Positions 32,946 to 42,704 of a stretch of 64,000 bases of DNA are shown one piece after another. Location: contig NZ_QLLK01000009.1 of NCBI RefSeq assembly GCF_003259505.1, forward strand, positions 62,001-126,000, written 5' to 3'. The position numbers and the translations under genes are program-made. The notes beneath the pieces are model-generated. The model worked only from the letters and a program-made list of their open reading frames with translations, had not been told where the DNA came from and did no database searches. This DNA is from Algoriphagus yeomjeoni (GTDB lineage Bacteria > Bacteroidota > Bacteroidia > Cytophagales > Cyclobacteriaceae). Positions within the stretch are counted from its first letter, which is position 1. The number at the start of each line of letters is the position of its first letter.

Positions 32946-34256
32946 ATGGAAAACAAAGAATTAATAGTAGGACTGGATATTGGGACAACCAAGATCTGTG
33001 TCATCGTAGGCCGCAAAAATGAGTATGGCAAACTCGAGGTGCTTGGAATGGGCAAAGCCGTTTCGGACGGAGTTGACCGAGGCGTTGTGACCAATATCGA
33101 CAAGACTGTGCACGCCATCGAGAAAGCAGTAGAGGAGGCGTCAGAAATGGCAAATGTGGACATCGCTGATGTCATAGTTGGTATTGCAGGACAACATATC
33201 CAAAGTAAAATCCAAAGTGGAAGTATCATGCGTCAGCCGACGGATGATGAGATCACGATTGAAGACGTAAGGAGACTTTCCAGTGAAATGGAAAACATCC
33301 TGATCCCTCCGGGAAATACAATCATTCACGTGATGCCGCAGGATTATACCGTGGATTACGAAGGTGGTATCAAAGATCCTGTAGGGATGTCGGGTACTCG
33401 TTTGGAAGCTGATTTCCATATCATCACAGCCCAGACCACCGCTATCAATAATATCAACAGATGTGTACGCAGAGCAGATTTAGTTTCCAAGCAACTGATT
33501 CTGGAGCCGTTGGCAAGTTCACTTTCTGTGTTGAGTGATGACGAGAAGGAAGCAGGCGTTTGCCTGGTAGATATAGGAGGCGGTACCACAGACATCGCCA
33601 TTTTCTACGAGAACATTATCCGTCATACAGCTGTGATTCCTTTGGGAGGAAATATCATCACCAAAGACATCAAAGAAGGCTGCATGGTGATGCAAAACCA
33701 GGCTGAATTGCTAAAAACAAAATTTGGCAAAGCCATCACTGAGGAGGCAAATCCTAACGAAATCGTATCAATCCCAGGCTTAAGAAATAGAGCTCCAAAA
33801 GAGATTTCCATTAGAAACCTGGCTTCAATCATTCAGGCAAGAATGGAGGAGATCATTGAGATCGTCCAAAATGAAATCATGCAAAGTGGCCACTACAAGA
33901 AACTGGCAGGAGGGATTGTCCTGACGGGCGGTGGCTCACAATTGCAATTTATCAGCCAGTTGTTTGAATACATGACTGGACTGGATACTAGAATTGGCTA
34001 TCCAAATGAACACTTGGGCAAGTCAGTGATCGAAGAAGTGAAAAGTCCAATGTATGCAACCTCCGTAGGTTTGGTACTGGCAGGATTTAAAGCACTCGAC
34101 GATAGAGATCAGGGATATACGAACCGCACTGCCAATGGGAAATCCTTGAAAAGAGCGAAAAGTATGGATATCAATCCAAAAGACATATTCGATAAAATCG
34201 CCGGAAGACTGAAAGGGATTCTCAGCGATGATATCGGAGACGATATTAATTACTAG
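32946..34256 (+). CDS. ftsA: Cell division protein FtsA
   Basis: An actin-like ATPase that tethers FtsZ to the membrane. ATP-binding motifs are VGLDIGTTKICVIVG (near the start), VCLVDIGGGTTDIAIF (about 202-217 in this numbering) and GGIVLTGGGSQL (about 320-331). The 1C subdomain lies between. A GTG six codons upstream (32928) overlaps the ftsQ end, but the ATG at 32946 (MENKELIVGLD) matches usual FtsA starts, so I use it. The C-terminal end (DIFDKIAGRLKGIL) has the amphipathic membrane-binding helix. Confidence 0.95.
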   Translation: MENKELIVGLDIGTTKICVIVGRKNEYGKLEVLGMGKAVSDGVDRGVVTNIDKTVHAIEKAVEEASEMANVDIADVIVGIAGQHIQSKIQSGSIMRQPTDDEITIEDVRRLSSEMENILIPPGNTIIHVMPQDYTVDYEGGIKDPVGMSGTRLEADFHIITAQTTAINNINRCVRRADLVSKQLILEPLASSLSVLSDDEKEAGVCLVDIGGGTTDIAIFYENIIRHTAVIPLGGNIITKDIKEGCMVMQNQAELLKTKFGKAITEEANPNEIVSIPGLRNRAPKEISIRNLASIIQARMEEIIEIVQNEIMQSGHYKKLAGGIVLTGGGSQLQFISQLFEYMTGLDTRIGYPNEHLGKSVIEEVKSPMYATSVGLVLAGFKALDDRDQGYTNRTANGKSLKRAKSMDINPKDIFDKIAGRLKGILSDDIGDDINY

Positions 34257-34353
34257 GGCTTATGATTGGGGAGATTGTCGGCTTTGCTGTCAATTTCCCT
34301 TTTTAAAAAACCACTACAAACAACCATAGAAAATTTCACCAATAACAATAAAT

Positions 34354-36045
34354 ATGTCAGATAACATGAAAGATTACAGATTTGATTTACACAAAAACCC
34401 GAAGTCGATTATAAAAGTAATCGGCGTAGGTGGAGGCGGTTCTAATGCCGTAAACCACATGTTCGGTCTAGGGATTAAGGACGTAGAGTTTGTGGTAGTC
34501 AATACCGATGCTCAAGCACTTAAGTCTAGCCCGGTTCCATTGAGATTGCAACTTGGCGCCAATTTGACCGAAGGTCTAGGTGCTGGTGCAAATCCTGAGC
34601 AAGGTAAAAATGCAGCGATAGAGTCTGAGGATGAAATCAGAGAACTATTGGCTGATAATACCAAAATGGTATTTATCACGGCTGGAATGGGTGGAGGTAC
34701 CGGGACTGGTGCAGCTCCTGTGGTAGCTAGAATTGCGAAAGAGCTCAATATCCTAACTGTAGGTATAGTGACCGCTCCATTCATGTTCGAAGGAAAGAAG
34801 AAAATGAATGTAGCTCAGACTGGTATTGAAGCTCTTCGTGAGAATTGCGATACGGTTCTGGTTATTTTAAATGACAAATTGAGAGAGATCTATGGCAATC
34901 TTGCCATCAGAACTGCTTTCAGCAAGGCGGATGATATTCTATCTACTGCTGCAAGATCTATCGCTGAGATCATCACTGTTCATCAGGATGTCAATGTGGA
35001 TTTTGAAGATGTGAAGACAGTAATGAAAGACGCTGGAGCTGCCGTAATGGGCTCTTCAACTGAAGAAGGCGAAGGTCGTGCGATCCGCGCTGCCGGTGCA
35101 GCCATTTCTTCTCCATTGTTGAACAACGTGGATATCAAAGGAGCAGAGAAAATTTTGCTTTCCATTATGTCCGGCGAAGACGAGGAATTGTCAATGGACG
35201 AATTGAGCGAAATCACTGAGTATATACAGGAGAAAGCGGGTGACAATGCAGAGGTAATTTTCGGTCAAGGTATTGATCCGGAATTGGGCAAAGCTATCCG
35301 AGTGACTGTAATTGCTACAGGTTTCCAAATGGATAGACTTGCCGGAACCAAAAGAGAAGAAACTGCTAAGGCTATTGCTGCACCATCTCCTGCTCCAACT
35401 CCAAGCACTCCAGTGCAGGAAGTAGAGGAAGAAAAGACGGTTATCAATTTGGATTCTGGTAAATCCGAGAAAGTAAAAGAAGAGCCAGTTGCTAATGGAT
35501 CTACTTTTGTATTCTCAATACCAAAAACTCCAACTCCTACGCCAACTCCTGCTCCAGAAGTGAAGCCAGTGGCTGAAACTCCTAAGAGAGAAGAGCCAAT
35601 AGAAGCACCTAAACCAGCTCCAAAGAAAGAAAGCCTATTTTCTTTCATGAAGCCAAAGGAAGAAGTGAAAGCTGAGGCTCCAAAGCCGGCTCAAGAGAAA
35701 ATCGTACATGATCTTTTCGAAGAAGAGGAGGAGAAAAATACTGCTGAAGAGCCTAAGAAAGAAGAGCCAGCTACTCCAGCTTTTGCAAATGATTACTATG
35801 AGCAAATGAAGCAAAAGGCGATTCAAAGAGCGCACGAGCGTTTTGAAAAGCTAAAAGGTAACCGTGCTTTCAATCCAACTCCAGAAGAATTGAAGGAGAA
35901 AATGGAAGTGCCTGCTTATCAGCGTAAAAATGTAGTATTGAACGAACCTCAGCATAGCTCAGAGCCAAGTATCAGTAAGTACAACTTGAGCGATGACAAT
36001 GAGATTCTAGGAAATAATAGATTTCTGCATGATAATGTGGACTAA
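34354..36045 (+). CDS. ftsZ: Cell division protein FtsZ
   Basis: The 563-residue tubulin-like GTPase forms the division ring. The nucleotide loop GGGGSNAVNHM (about 25-35) and the tubulin signature GMGGGTGTGAAP (about 112-123) are intact. The core ends near residue 330. A long low-complexity linker rich in Pro, Glu, Lys and Ala follows (about 340-510). A conserved tail ends in LGNNRFLHDNVD, as in other Bacteroidota. The gap of 97 nt to ftsA is the largest in the cluster, so ftsZ may also have its own promoter. Its stop codon lies 3 nt from that of the opposing gene. Confidence 0.97.
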   Translation: MSDNMKDYRFDLHKNPKSIIKVIGVGGGGSNAVNHMFGLGIKDVEFVVVNTDAQALKSSPVPLRLQLGANLTEGLGAGANPEQGKNAAIESEDEIRELLADNTKMVFITAGMGGGTGTGAAPVVARIAKELNILTVGIVTAPFMFEGKKKMNVAQTGIEALRENCDTVLVILNDKLREIYGNLAIRTAFSKADDILSTAARSIAEIITVHQDVNVDFEDVKTVMKDAGAAVMGSSTEEGEGRAIRAAGAAISSPLLNNVDIKGAEKILLSIMSGEDEELSMDELSEITEYIQEKAGDNAEVIFGQGIDPELGKAIRVTVIATGFQMDRLAGTKREETAKAIAAPSPAPTPSTPVQEVEEEKTVINLDSGKSEKVKEEPVANGSTFVFSIPKTPTPTPTPAPEVKPVAETPKREEPIEAPKPAPKKESLFSFMKPKEEVKAEAPKPAQEKIVHDLFEEEEEKNTAEEPKKEEPATPAFANDYYEQMKQKAIQRAHERFEKLKGNRAFNPTPEELKEKMEVPAYQRKNVVLNEPQHSSEPSISKYNLSDDNEILGNNRFLHDNVD

Positions 36046-36048
36046 GTC

Positions 36049-36573
36049 CTAAAATTCAAGCAGCATGTCTGCCTGGGTTTGCAGCAAGTCCAAGTACAAC
36101 CTGTTGGTGAGCAGGTTATCTGACATATTTTGCTCTATTTTAGCCAGTTTCGGCTTGAGAGCAAGGACATGCATTCCCAGATAATGGAAGATGTCGGTAA
36201 GGTGGCTCATAGCGATGCCACCCCCGCCTATTCCAGATGAAATACCCACCAAAGCACACTTTTTATTCCTGAAGGTATTAGGGTAGGTCATCCCATCTAT
36301 AAAGGTTTTCAAGATTCCCGGAAAGGACCCGTTGTACTCTGGGACGATAAACACAAACTTTTTCCCATCCACTAATTGATCGTGGAACTCATTATACAAA
36401 TCATGTTTCCCGTTATTTTCATAAAGTGCGTTATCTATAAAATCACTGGGTAAATCCTCCAATTCAAGGATTTCTGATTGCTCGCCTTTCTCCTTAAGAA
36501 TGCTTTGATAAAGCTCTGCTATAGTTTTTGAAACAGAATTCTTACGGTTAGTTCCTACGATTATTTTGATCAT
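36049..36573 (-). CDS. NADPH-dependent FMN reductase family protein
   Basis: The 174-residue flavodoxin-like protein has the FMN-phosphate loop GTNRKNSVSKTIAELY at its start (about 7-22). The flavin-contacting PEYNGSFPGILKTFID lies at about 78-93 and GISSGIGGGG at about 111-120. Such enzymes reduce free flavins, quinones or azo compounds with NAD(P)H. It faces ftsZ tail to tail with a 3 bp gap and shares a short divergent region with the nucleoside phosphorylase gene. Confidence 0.9.
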   Translation of the reverse strand: MIKIIVGTNRKNSVSKTIAELYQSILKEKGEQSEILELEDLPSDFIDNALYENNGKHDLYNEFHDQLVDGKKFVFIVPEYNGSFPGILKTFIDGMTYPNTFRNKKCALVGISSGIGGGGIAMSHLTDIFHYLGMHVLALKPKLAKIEQNMSDNLLTNRLYLDLLQTQADMLLEF

Positions 36574-36617
36574 GTTTTGTTTTTTCTAAATGCAATACAC
36601 TCTTAGCACTATAAAAG

Positions 36618-36647
36618 TTTGAAGCTAGGAGGTAATTTATATATTTA
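36618..36647 (+). promoter_or_regulatory. Promoter of the purine nucleoside phosphorylase gene
   Basis: TTTG (36618-36621), 18 nt, TATATTTA (36640-36647) matches the Bacteroidota promoter with one mismatch in the -7 box. Transcription would start near 36654, about 14 nt before the ATG. Confidence 0.6.
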
Positions 36648-36667
36648 GGGCTGGCAAATTACACCTT

Positions 36668-37489
36668 ATGAACTACCTAAATCAAATCTCTGAAGCAACT
36701 TCTTTCATACAATCCAAATATTCTGGCCAAGTATCAATAGGAATTATTCTTGGTACCGGACTTGGACATTTGGGTGAGCAGATCACAGTGGAAAAGGAAA
36801 TTAATTACGCAGATATCCCCAATTTCCCGCTAGCTACTGTAGAAAGTCACTCAGGTAAATTGATTTTTGGAGAGCTTTCAGGGAAAAAAGTGATGGCAAT
36901 GAAAGGACGTTTTCATTACTATGAAGGCTATTCCATGCAGGAAGTTACTTTTCCTATTCGTGTGATGAAAAAGCTCGGTGTAAAAACATTGCTTGTCTCA
37001 AACGCAAGTGGAGGATTGAATCCAGAACAGGAAGTTGGAGACGTCATGCTGATTCGGGATCAAATTGATTTGTTTCCCGAGAGTCCACTTCGTGGCAAGC
37101 ATTACGAAGAATTTGGTCCAAGATTTCCAGACATGAGCGATGCCTATTCTACTGATTTAACTGCAATTGCTTTAGGTTTTGCTAAAGAAAACAATTTCCG
37201 GGTTCATACCGGGGTATATGTCGGCGTTCAGGGTCCAAATCTTGAAACTCCAGCAGAATACAAATACCTACGTGGAATTGGAGCGGATGCAGTTGGCATG
37301 AGTACAGTTCCTGAAGTGATCGTAGCTAGACAGGCAGGAATAGAGGTATTTGGTATTTCTGCGATTACAGATTTGGGAGTTGAAGGGAAAATAACCAAAG
37401 TTACTATTGCCGAAGTGCTTGCTGCTGCCGCAATTGCCGAGCCTGTAATGGCAGAGATTATTAAGGAAGTGGTGAGGAAGGTGGATTAA
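36668..37489 (+). CDS. punA: Purine-nucleoside phosphorylase, trimeric type (PNP class I)
   Basis: A 273-residue enzyme that cleaves inosine and guanosine with phosphate in purine salvage. The phosphate-binding GIILGTGLGHLGE lies at about 25-37. There are also ESHSGKLIFG, MKGRFHYYEGYSM, SNASGGLNP and the base/ribose site YVGVQGPNLETPAEYKYLRGIGADAVGMSTVPE. These fit the trimeric mammalian-type rather than the hexameric DeoD type. A hairpin at 37499-37520 may terminate it. Confidence 0.94.
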   Translation: MNYLNQISEATSFIQSKYSGQVSIGIILGTGLGHLGEQITVEKEINYADIPNFPLATVESHSGKLIFGELSGKKVMAMKGRFHYYEGYSMQEVTFPIRVMKKLGVKTLLVSNASGGLNPEQEVGDVMLIRDQIDLFPESPLRGKHYEEFGPRFPDMSDAYSTDLTAIALGFAKENNFRVHTGVYVGVQGPNLETPAEYKYLRGIGADAVGMSTVPEVIVARQAGIEVFGISAITDLGVEGKITKVTIAEVLAAAAIAEPVMAEIIKEVVRKVD

Positions 37490-37767
37490 AGGCAGTTGTC
37501 CTGCTTCTCAAGAGGCAGGATAATTTTAAGAAATAAAACCACATAGCCACATAGAGATCATAGCGACTGATAATTACATCAAGTAAAACTATGTTTTGCT
37601 ATGTGTCTATGTGGTAAATTCTTTTTCTTTAAAAACTATCGCCTATTGCGAGGCGGGAGACACTTCGACTTCGCTCAGTGTGACACAGAACGAGTGTGAG
37701 TATGACACGCAGCAATTAAACTCTGCGCCTCCCGTACAGCTGTCGGGAGCGACGCCGCGAGAAACTC
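37490..37767. repeat. Intergenic inverted repeats and short dispersed repeat
   Basis: No gene is seen. A hairpin lies at 37499-37520 (TCCTGC with GCAGGA). An inverted repeat with 17 bp arms lies at 37538-37554 and 37599-37615 (ACCACATAGCCACATAG and its complement with one mismatch). At 37662-37685 is the word TTCGACTTCGCTCAG with GTGACA, repeated at 39517-39538 on the far side of the next gene. Confidence 0.7.
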
Positions 37768-39327
37768 CTACCAGCTAGTCGGCTTATAATCCTTCAAAAA
37801 CTTCCCATTCCAATGCTTGCCCGTGTTGATCCCATCAAAAAGCGGATCCATCACCCGGGCTGCTCCATCGACTATATCCAACGGGGGCTGAAAGTCATGC
37901 AAATCCTGCTTTCGCTTCGCCAATTCTGCTGGGTCTTCATCCGTCACCCAGCCTGTATCCACAGCGTTGGTGTAAATGCCGAATTTTGGAAGCTCAGCCG
38001 CAGAAGTCAATGTCATCATATTCAAAGCTGCTTTCGCCATGTTCGTATGGGGATGTCGGGCTTCCTTGTGAAACTGATGGAATTTTCCCTCCATAGCAGA
38101 GACATTAATGATGTGTTTTTTGCCCGTATTATCCTTCTTCATGATGTTCACGAGGCGATTGCAAAGAACAAAAGGTGCCACAGAATTCACCAGCTGCACT
38201 TCTAGCATTTCGTTGGTATGGATTTCTCCTAACTTCAATCTCCAGCTATTTGTCTTTCTAAGGTCTACTTGCTGTAGATCTGCATCGAGTTTTCCAATTG
38301 GAAAGATCTCCTCAGAACTCAAAGAATCATCGATGCTGTAGGGAATTTGCGTGAGCTGAGCAGAAGATGTCAATCCTATTCCTAATTGCTTTCCATGCCA
38401 GGAAACGGGTAGGTTTTTATTTTCGCCTTCGGCAAATTCCTGGCTCAGAATTCTAATTTCTTGCAAGCAGGAATGATGATCAGTAAGTAACTTTTGCGAA
38501 GCAGTAGAGAGATCTTCCCATTCCAGGGCCTCATTTTCCATCAAATGTTGATAAAAGCCTGAAGGTCGACGAACAGTCTGGGCGGCATTGTTGATCAATA
38601 CATCCAGTCGATGGTATTTCTGCTCGATGTAATTGCAAAAAATCTCCACACTCGGAATATGTCTAAGGTCCAACCCATGGATATGAAGTCGGTCACCCCA
38701 TTGATTGAAATCAGGCTCTTTGGCAAATCGCAAAGCTGAATCCACCGGGAAACGGGTCGTGGCAATTACAGTTGCTCCTGCGCGAAGCATCATTAGCGTA
38801 ATGTGGTAGCCAATTTTCAGGCGAGAACCCGTCACCAACGCAACTTGACCTTTCATGTCTGCGGTTTGAAAACGCTTGGCATAATTGAAATCCCCGCAAC
38901 CCGTACACATGGTGTCGTAAAAATGATGCAGTCTATCAAAGGACTCCTTACAGACATAGCATTCGCGAGGTGATTCGAGAATAATGGCTTCATCAGCTTC
39001 TTTTCCAGTCAATTCCAGCATAGTTGGTGCGATGAAAATTGACGCTTCTCTTGCAGATCGAATTCCCGTAGTTTTTCTGGCAGTTTTATCTTTATCTGCG
39101 ACTTTTTTTCTATGAATCTTTTTCGCACCCTTTTTTCTCTCCGCAAGTTCTTCTTTGCTCGGTCTTGAAAACTGTCCCGCTGCCATGAGAAGGGCAAGCC
39201 TACTTTCTTTCGGGATATCAAAAATCTGGTCAGTATCCGCATTCAATCCTTCCAGAACTGCAATAGCTTGAGCGATTTGTTCAGCGGTGAATTTCACTGG
39301 TGTTACAGATTCTGATTCCTTTTCCAT
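37768..39327 (-). CDS. Atypical SDR-family oxidoreductase with N-terminal zinc ribbon
   Basis: A 519-residue protein from the Met at 39327 ([13 protein letters not shown]); the frame is open to 39414. The N-terminal part has a Cys4 zinc-ribbon-like motif, [14 protein letters not shown] then MCTGCGD. A Rossmann domain follows with [17 protein letters not shown] (NAD(P) loop), [20 protein letters not shown] and [10 protein letters not shown]. At the place of the catalytic YxxxK the sequence reads TNMAK, so the Tyr is replaced by Thr while the Lys remains. Activity may differ from ordinary SDRs. No operon partner. I cannot name a substrate. Confidence 0.85.
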   Translation of the reverse strand: MEKESESVTPVKFTAEQIAQAIAVLEGLNADTDQIFDIPKESRLALLMAAGQFSRPSKEELAERKKGAKKIHRKKVADKDKTARKTTGIRSAREASIFIAPTMLELTGKEADEAIILESPRECYVCKESFDRLHHFYDTMCTGCGDFNYAKRFQTADMKGQVALVTGSRLKIGYHITLMMLRAGATVIATTRFPVDSALRFAKEPDFNQWGDRLHIHGLDLRHIPSVEIFCNYIEQKYHRLDVLINNAAQTVRRPSGFYQHLMENEALEWEDLSTASQKLLTDHHSCLQEIRILSQEFAEGENKNLPVSWHGKQLGIGLTSSAQLTQIPYSIDDSLSSEEIFPIGKLDADLQQVDLRKTNSWRLKLGEIHTNEMLEVQLVNSVAPFVLCNRLVNIMKKDNTGKKHIINVSAMEGKFHQFHKEARHPHTNMAKAALNMMTLTSAAELPKFGIYTNAVDTGWVTDEDPAELAKRKQDLHDFQPPLDIVDGAARVMDPLFDGINTGKHWNGKFLKDYKPTSW

Positions 39328-39675
39328 GGTATTAAGCTTACAAGGGCGCAAAAGTAAGTATTTTAAATCTGGAAATTGGTGTGAAGTAGGAAGTTGGGTA
39401 ATTGTAAATATCACAGGTTCAATGCTTCATTTACCTTTGTTGACGCAATCTGAATATCGAAAATTGCGCCTCCTGCTCCTTAGCGGGAGATTTCATTAAA
39501 AGGTTCTAATAAGCCTTTCGACTTCGCTCAGGGTGACATCTCAAAGGTTACGAATCTTTCGCCACGCCATAGCGCCGCCGCGAGCTAAAAATTTTCTCTT
39601 CAGCGAGAAATTCCTTCCATGCACTAAGGGTAAACCCCAAACCCCTTGTCATAGAATCAAACTAAACCAACTAGT
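39328..39675. repeat. Intergenic region with dispersed repeat words
   Basis: No gene is supported. It contains a GCGCCTCC...GCGGGAGA palindrome (about 39466-39490), the word TTTCGACTTCGCTCAGGG (39516-39533) and GCGCCGCCGCGAGC (about 39571-39584). Close relatives of all three occur at 37660-37765 beyond the SDR gene. Confidence 0.55.
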
Positions 39676-42021
39676 ATGAATTCGTTTATAAAGATTTTTG
39701 GGGTTCTATTTTTCATGGCGATCAATCCTTTACAAGCCCAGGAACTCACGCAAACTATCCGTGGCACCGTGATCGATCAAATCACCAAGGCTCCCATGCC
39801 CGGCGCGACCGTGATGATTATGGGTTCGGATCCAGTGATCGGTACGACTACGGATGTAGCTGGTGATTTCAAAATTCCTGCTCTTCCGCTTGGAAGCTAT
39901 TCGCTAAAAGTGAGTTTTATGGGCTTTAAGGAGATAATCCTTCCGAATGTTCAACTGAACTCCGGGAAGGAAGTAGTATTGACAATTCCTTTGGAAGAAG
40001 ATATCACCCAGATCGATGAAGTGGTGGTGACGGCCACAGACAAAGACCGAACGATCAATGATATGATTCAGGTGAGTGGACGCACATTTTCTGTGGAGGA
40101 AGCTAGGAAGTTTGCCGCTGCAGTAAATGACCCTGGACGTATGGCAGCATCCTTCTCTGGAGTCACCAGCACTGATGATGGAAACAATAATATCTCAATT
40201 CGTGGCAACAGTCCCAACGGCTTGCTTTGGAGAATGGAAGGAATAGAAATTCCTAACCCCAATCACTTTGTAAATCCTGGCACTTCAGGCGGAGGTGTGT
40301 CTATCTTAAGTTCTCAGTTATTAGCTAATTCTGATTTTCTGACTGGAGCTTTTCCTGCGGAATATGGAAATGCACTTTCGGGCGTATTTGACCTTAGCTT
40401 GCGCAAAGGCAATAATGAAAATCAGGAGTTTACACTTCAGGCAGGATTTCTAGGCTTGGATGTGGCGGCAGAGGGGCCAATTGCAATAAACTACAAAGGT
40501 TCTTACTTGATCAATTACCGTTATTCCACACTTTCTGTCCTTTCAAAAATCGGACTTCCTTTGGGTGATTTTGTTACCAATTTCCAGGATTTATCCTTTA
40601 ACGTCTATTTGCCGACGGGTCCGAAAAGCACGATTACACTCTTTGGGTTTGGTGGACTAAGCGACCAAGATGGTGATGCGATCACTGATTCTTTGGACTG
40701 GGAATCCGAGGGAGATCGCTACGGTGGGACGTTTTTCTCCAATACTGGAGCCGTTGGAATCAAGCATTCTTACATTTTGAACGAGTCAAATTTCCTCCAA
40801 ACTACAGTGTTGGCTTCAGGAAATGCTTTGGGAACTACCGAGTTTCGATTGACCGATGAGATGCAGGAGCAAGATCGTTTTTACGAGAATTATAGCAATT
40901 CAAAAGTTACACTGAGCTCAGTGTTGAATACAAAGTTTTCGGCTAAAGCAAGTTTGAGATCTGGGTTTTATGTAAATCAATTGTATTACAATCTTCGTGA
41001 AGATGACTTTGAAGAAGAAAATCAAAACTTGCAAACCAATATCAATTCCAAAGGAAACACGCAGAGTATTCAAGCTTTTTCCCAGCTGAACTACCGAGCG
41101 AGTGAACGCCTAACAATCAATGTTGGCCTACATTATTTGCAACTTTTGCTGAATGATTCTAAGTCTATCGAACCTAGATTCAGTGCTTCCTATGCGCTGG
41201 ACGAAAAGCAGCGTTTGAGCGTGGGTTACGGCTTACATTCCCAGGTGCAGCCGCTCGGGACTTACTTTGCGGAGCAGGAAGTTGATGGGCAAATTACGCT
41301 TCCTAACAAAGAGTTAGGTCTGAGCAAATCACATCATTTTGTGCTGGGTTTTGATCGCGCGTTCACTCCATATTTACGCATGAAAGTGGAAACCTATTAT
41401 CAGCATTTGTTCAATATCCCGATCAAAAGCGGTGCTGATGAAACCTATTCCATCATCAATCAGCAGTGGACTTTTGCCACTGATCCGCTGGTCAATGAAG
41501 GTTTTGGGAAAAACTATGGGGTTGAACTGACCTTGGAGCAGTTTACGCATAATGATTTGTACTTTTTGCTTTCCACTTCCTTTTACAATTCGTTGTATAA
41601 AACCAATGAAGATGTCTGGAGAAATTCCGCTTACAATGGCAATTTCAATGTGACTTTCACAGCTGGAAAGGAGTATAAACAGAAGAAAAATAGGGTTTTC
41701 GGCGTGAACCTCCGTGCTATTTACAGTGGTGGCTTGCGGGATACTCCTATTGATTTGGCAGCTTCTATCGAAAAAGGTGAAGGCGTTTATATTGAAGATC
41801 AGCTTTATTCGGAAAAAAGCCCGAATTATTTCCGAGCCGATCTGCGCTTTAGTCTTAAGAAAAACAAGCCAAAATCCACCCGTACCTGGGCACTTGATAT
41901 TCAAAATGCAACAAATCGGAAGAATGTGTATGGAGAATACTTCGAACCAATGGAAAACAAGATCAAAACTTCCTATCAGGCTCCGCTGATTCCGATATTG
42001 AGTTATAGAGTTGAGTTTTAA
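39676..42021 (+). CDS. TonB-dependent receptor
   Basis: The 781-residue outer-membrane protein has a signal peptide (ending MAINPLQAQ). A carboxypeptidase-like regulatory domain follows (about 25-110, TIRGTVIDQITKAPMPGATVMI). Next come a plug domain (about 120-235, with SIRGNSPNGLLWRMEGIEIPNPNHF) and a beta-barrel ending in a terminal aromatic residue (LSYRVEF). It lacks a SusD-like partner, so it is not a classical SusCD polysaccharide pair. The substrate could be a siderophore, peptide or metal complex. A strong terminator follows at 42029. Confidence 0.92.
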   Translation: MNSFIKIFGVLFFMAINPLQAQELTQTIRGTVIDQITKAPMPGATVMIMGSDPVIGTTTDVAGDFKIPALPLGSYSLKVSFMGFKEIILPNVQLNSGKEVVLTIPLEEDITQIDEVVVTATDKDRTINDMIQVSGRTFSVEEARKFAAAVNDPGRMAASFSGVTSTDDGNNNISIRGNSPNGLLWRMEGIEIPNPNHFVNPGTSGGGVSILSSQLLANSDFLTGAFPAEYGNALSGVFDLSLRKGNNENQEFTLQAGFLGLDVAAEGPIAINYKGSYLINYRYSTLSVLSKIGLPLGDFVTNFQDLSFNVYLPTGPKSTITLFGFGGLSDQDGDAITDSLDWESEGDRYGGTFFSNTGAVGIKHSYILNESNFLQTTVLASGNALGTTEFRLTDEMQEQDRFYENYSNSKVTLSSVLNTKFSAKASLRSGFYVNQLYYNLREDDFEEENQNLQTNINSKGNTQSIQAFSQLNYRASERLTINVGLHYLQLLLNDSKSIEPRFSASYALDEKQRLSVGYGLHSQVQPLGTYFAEQEVDGQITLPNKELGLSKSHHFVLGFDRAFTPYLRMKVETYYQHLFNIPIKSGADETYSIINQQWTFATDPLVNEGFGKNYGVELTLEQFTHNDLYFLLSTSFYNSLYKTNEDVWRNSAYNGNFNVTFTAGKEYKQKKNRVFGVNLRAIYSGGLRDTPIDLAASIEKGEGVYIEDQLYSEKSPNYFRADLRFSLKKNKPKSTRTWALDIQNATNRKNVYGEYFEPMENKIKTSYQAPLIPILSYRVEF

Positions 42022-42028
42022 AATTATG

Positions 42029-42057
42029 AAACGAGGCAAAAAGTGCTTCGTTTTTTT
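42029..42057 (+). terminator. Terminator of the TonB receptor gene
   Basis: A 10 bp stem (AAACGAGGCA with TGCTTCGTTT, one G-T pair) has a 5 nt loop and runs into seven T residues, 8 nt after the stop codon. Confidence 0.88.
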
Positions 42058-42183
42058 GTTTCAAAGAATCAGGCGATTACATGTCTAGCTAAAATTAATT
42101 GTAGTTATAATTCGGGTATTTTTAAGATTGGTTTAGGATTTGAGAAGCATTTTTTCCCAACTCTTAAACGTATTTACCTTCCA

Positions 42184-42681
42184 ATGAAAATTTCTCATTC
42201 TTTATTTTTAGCCAGTTTTATATTTCTCATTCTTTTTGCTTGTAGTCCTGATGAAGAGCCTCTTTTTCAAGAAAAATACACATCTGAAGATTTACACAAG
42301 TTGCATGGTACTGATCTGAAGGATTGGAGAATTGAAGCTTTTTATGATAACTACAATCAGAAAGTGCTAAGTGCAAAAAACGCCTGTTTTAGTGATGATA
42401 TTTTTGTTTTCCAGAAAGGAACGAATGAAATACAGGTTGTTTCGGGAGAAATCAGCTGTAGCGACATCGATCCTGAGGATGAAATCACCACGGCTTCCTA
42501 TCAATTTTATGAGCAGGAAGGTCTCATTTTCATTTCGATCAGCAAGGCTTCCTTAGTTAATGGAGTCATTAAAAACAACTTTTTTAGTTTGCAACTTGTG
42601 GAATTGTCAAACTCTAAAATGATTTTTGCTAGCGGTGAAAAAGGTGATTACGGAATGTCCTTAGTTTTTGTAGCTAGTTAG
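42184..42681 (+). CDS. Putative lipoprotein, lipocalin-like, function unknown
   Basis: The Met at 42184 is the sensible start because it opens a lipoprotein signal (MKISHSLFLASFIFLILFAC, lipid Cys20). Earlier in-frame codons lie inside the preceding terminator. The 165-residue product has a W-containing strand (DLKDWRIEAFYDNYNQ) and two Cys (NACFSDD, ISCSDI) that could pair; the layout resembles small Bacteroidota lipocalin-like lipoproteins. Single gene, no clear partner. Confidence 0.75.
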   Translation: MKISHSLFLASFIFLILFACSPDEEPLFQEKYTSEDLHKLHGTDLKDWRIEAFYDNYNQKVLSAKNACFSDDIFVFQKGTNEIQVVSGEISCSDIDPEDEITTASYQFYEQEGLIFISISKASLVNGVIKNNFFSLQLVELSNSKMIFASGEKGDYGMSLVFVAS

Positions 42682-42704
42682 AATTAAGAATAATATGTAC
42701 GGAA

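Noticed and set aside
37596..37778. Small open frame in the gap before the SDR gene
   Set aside because: It lies across repeat words and hairpins and shows no protein-like composition.
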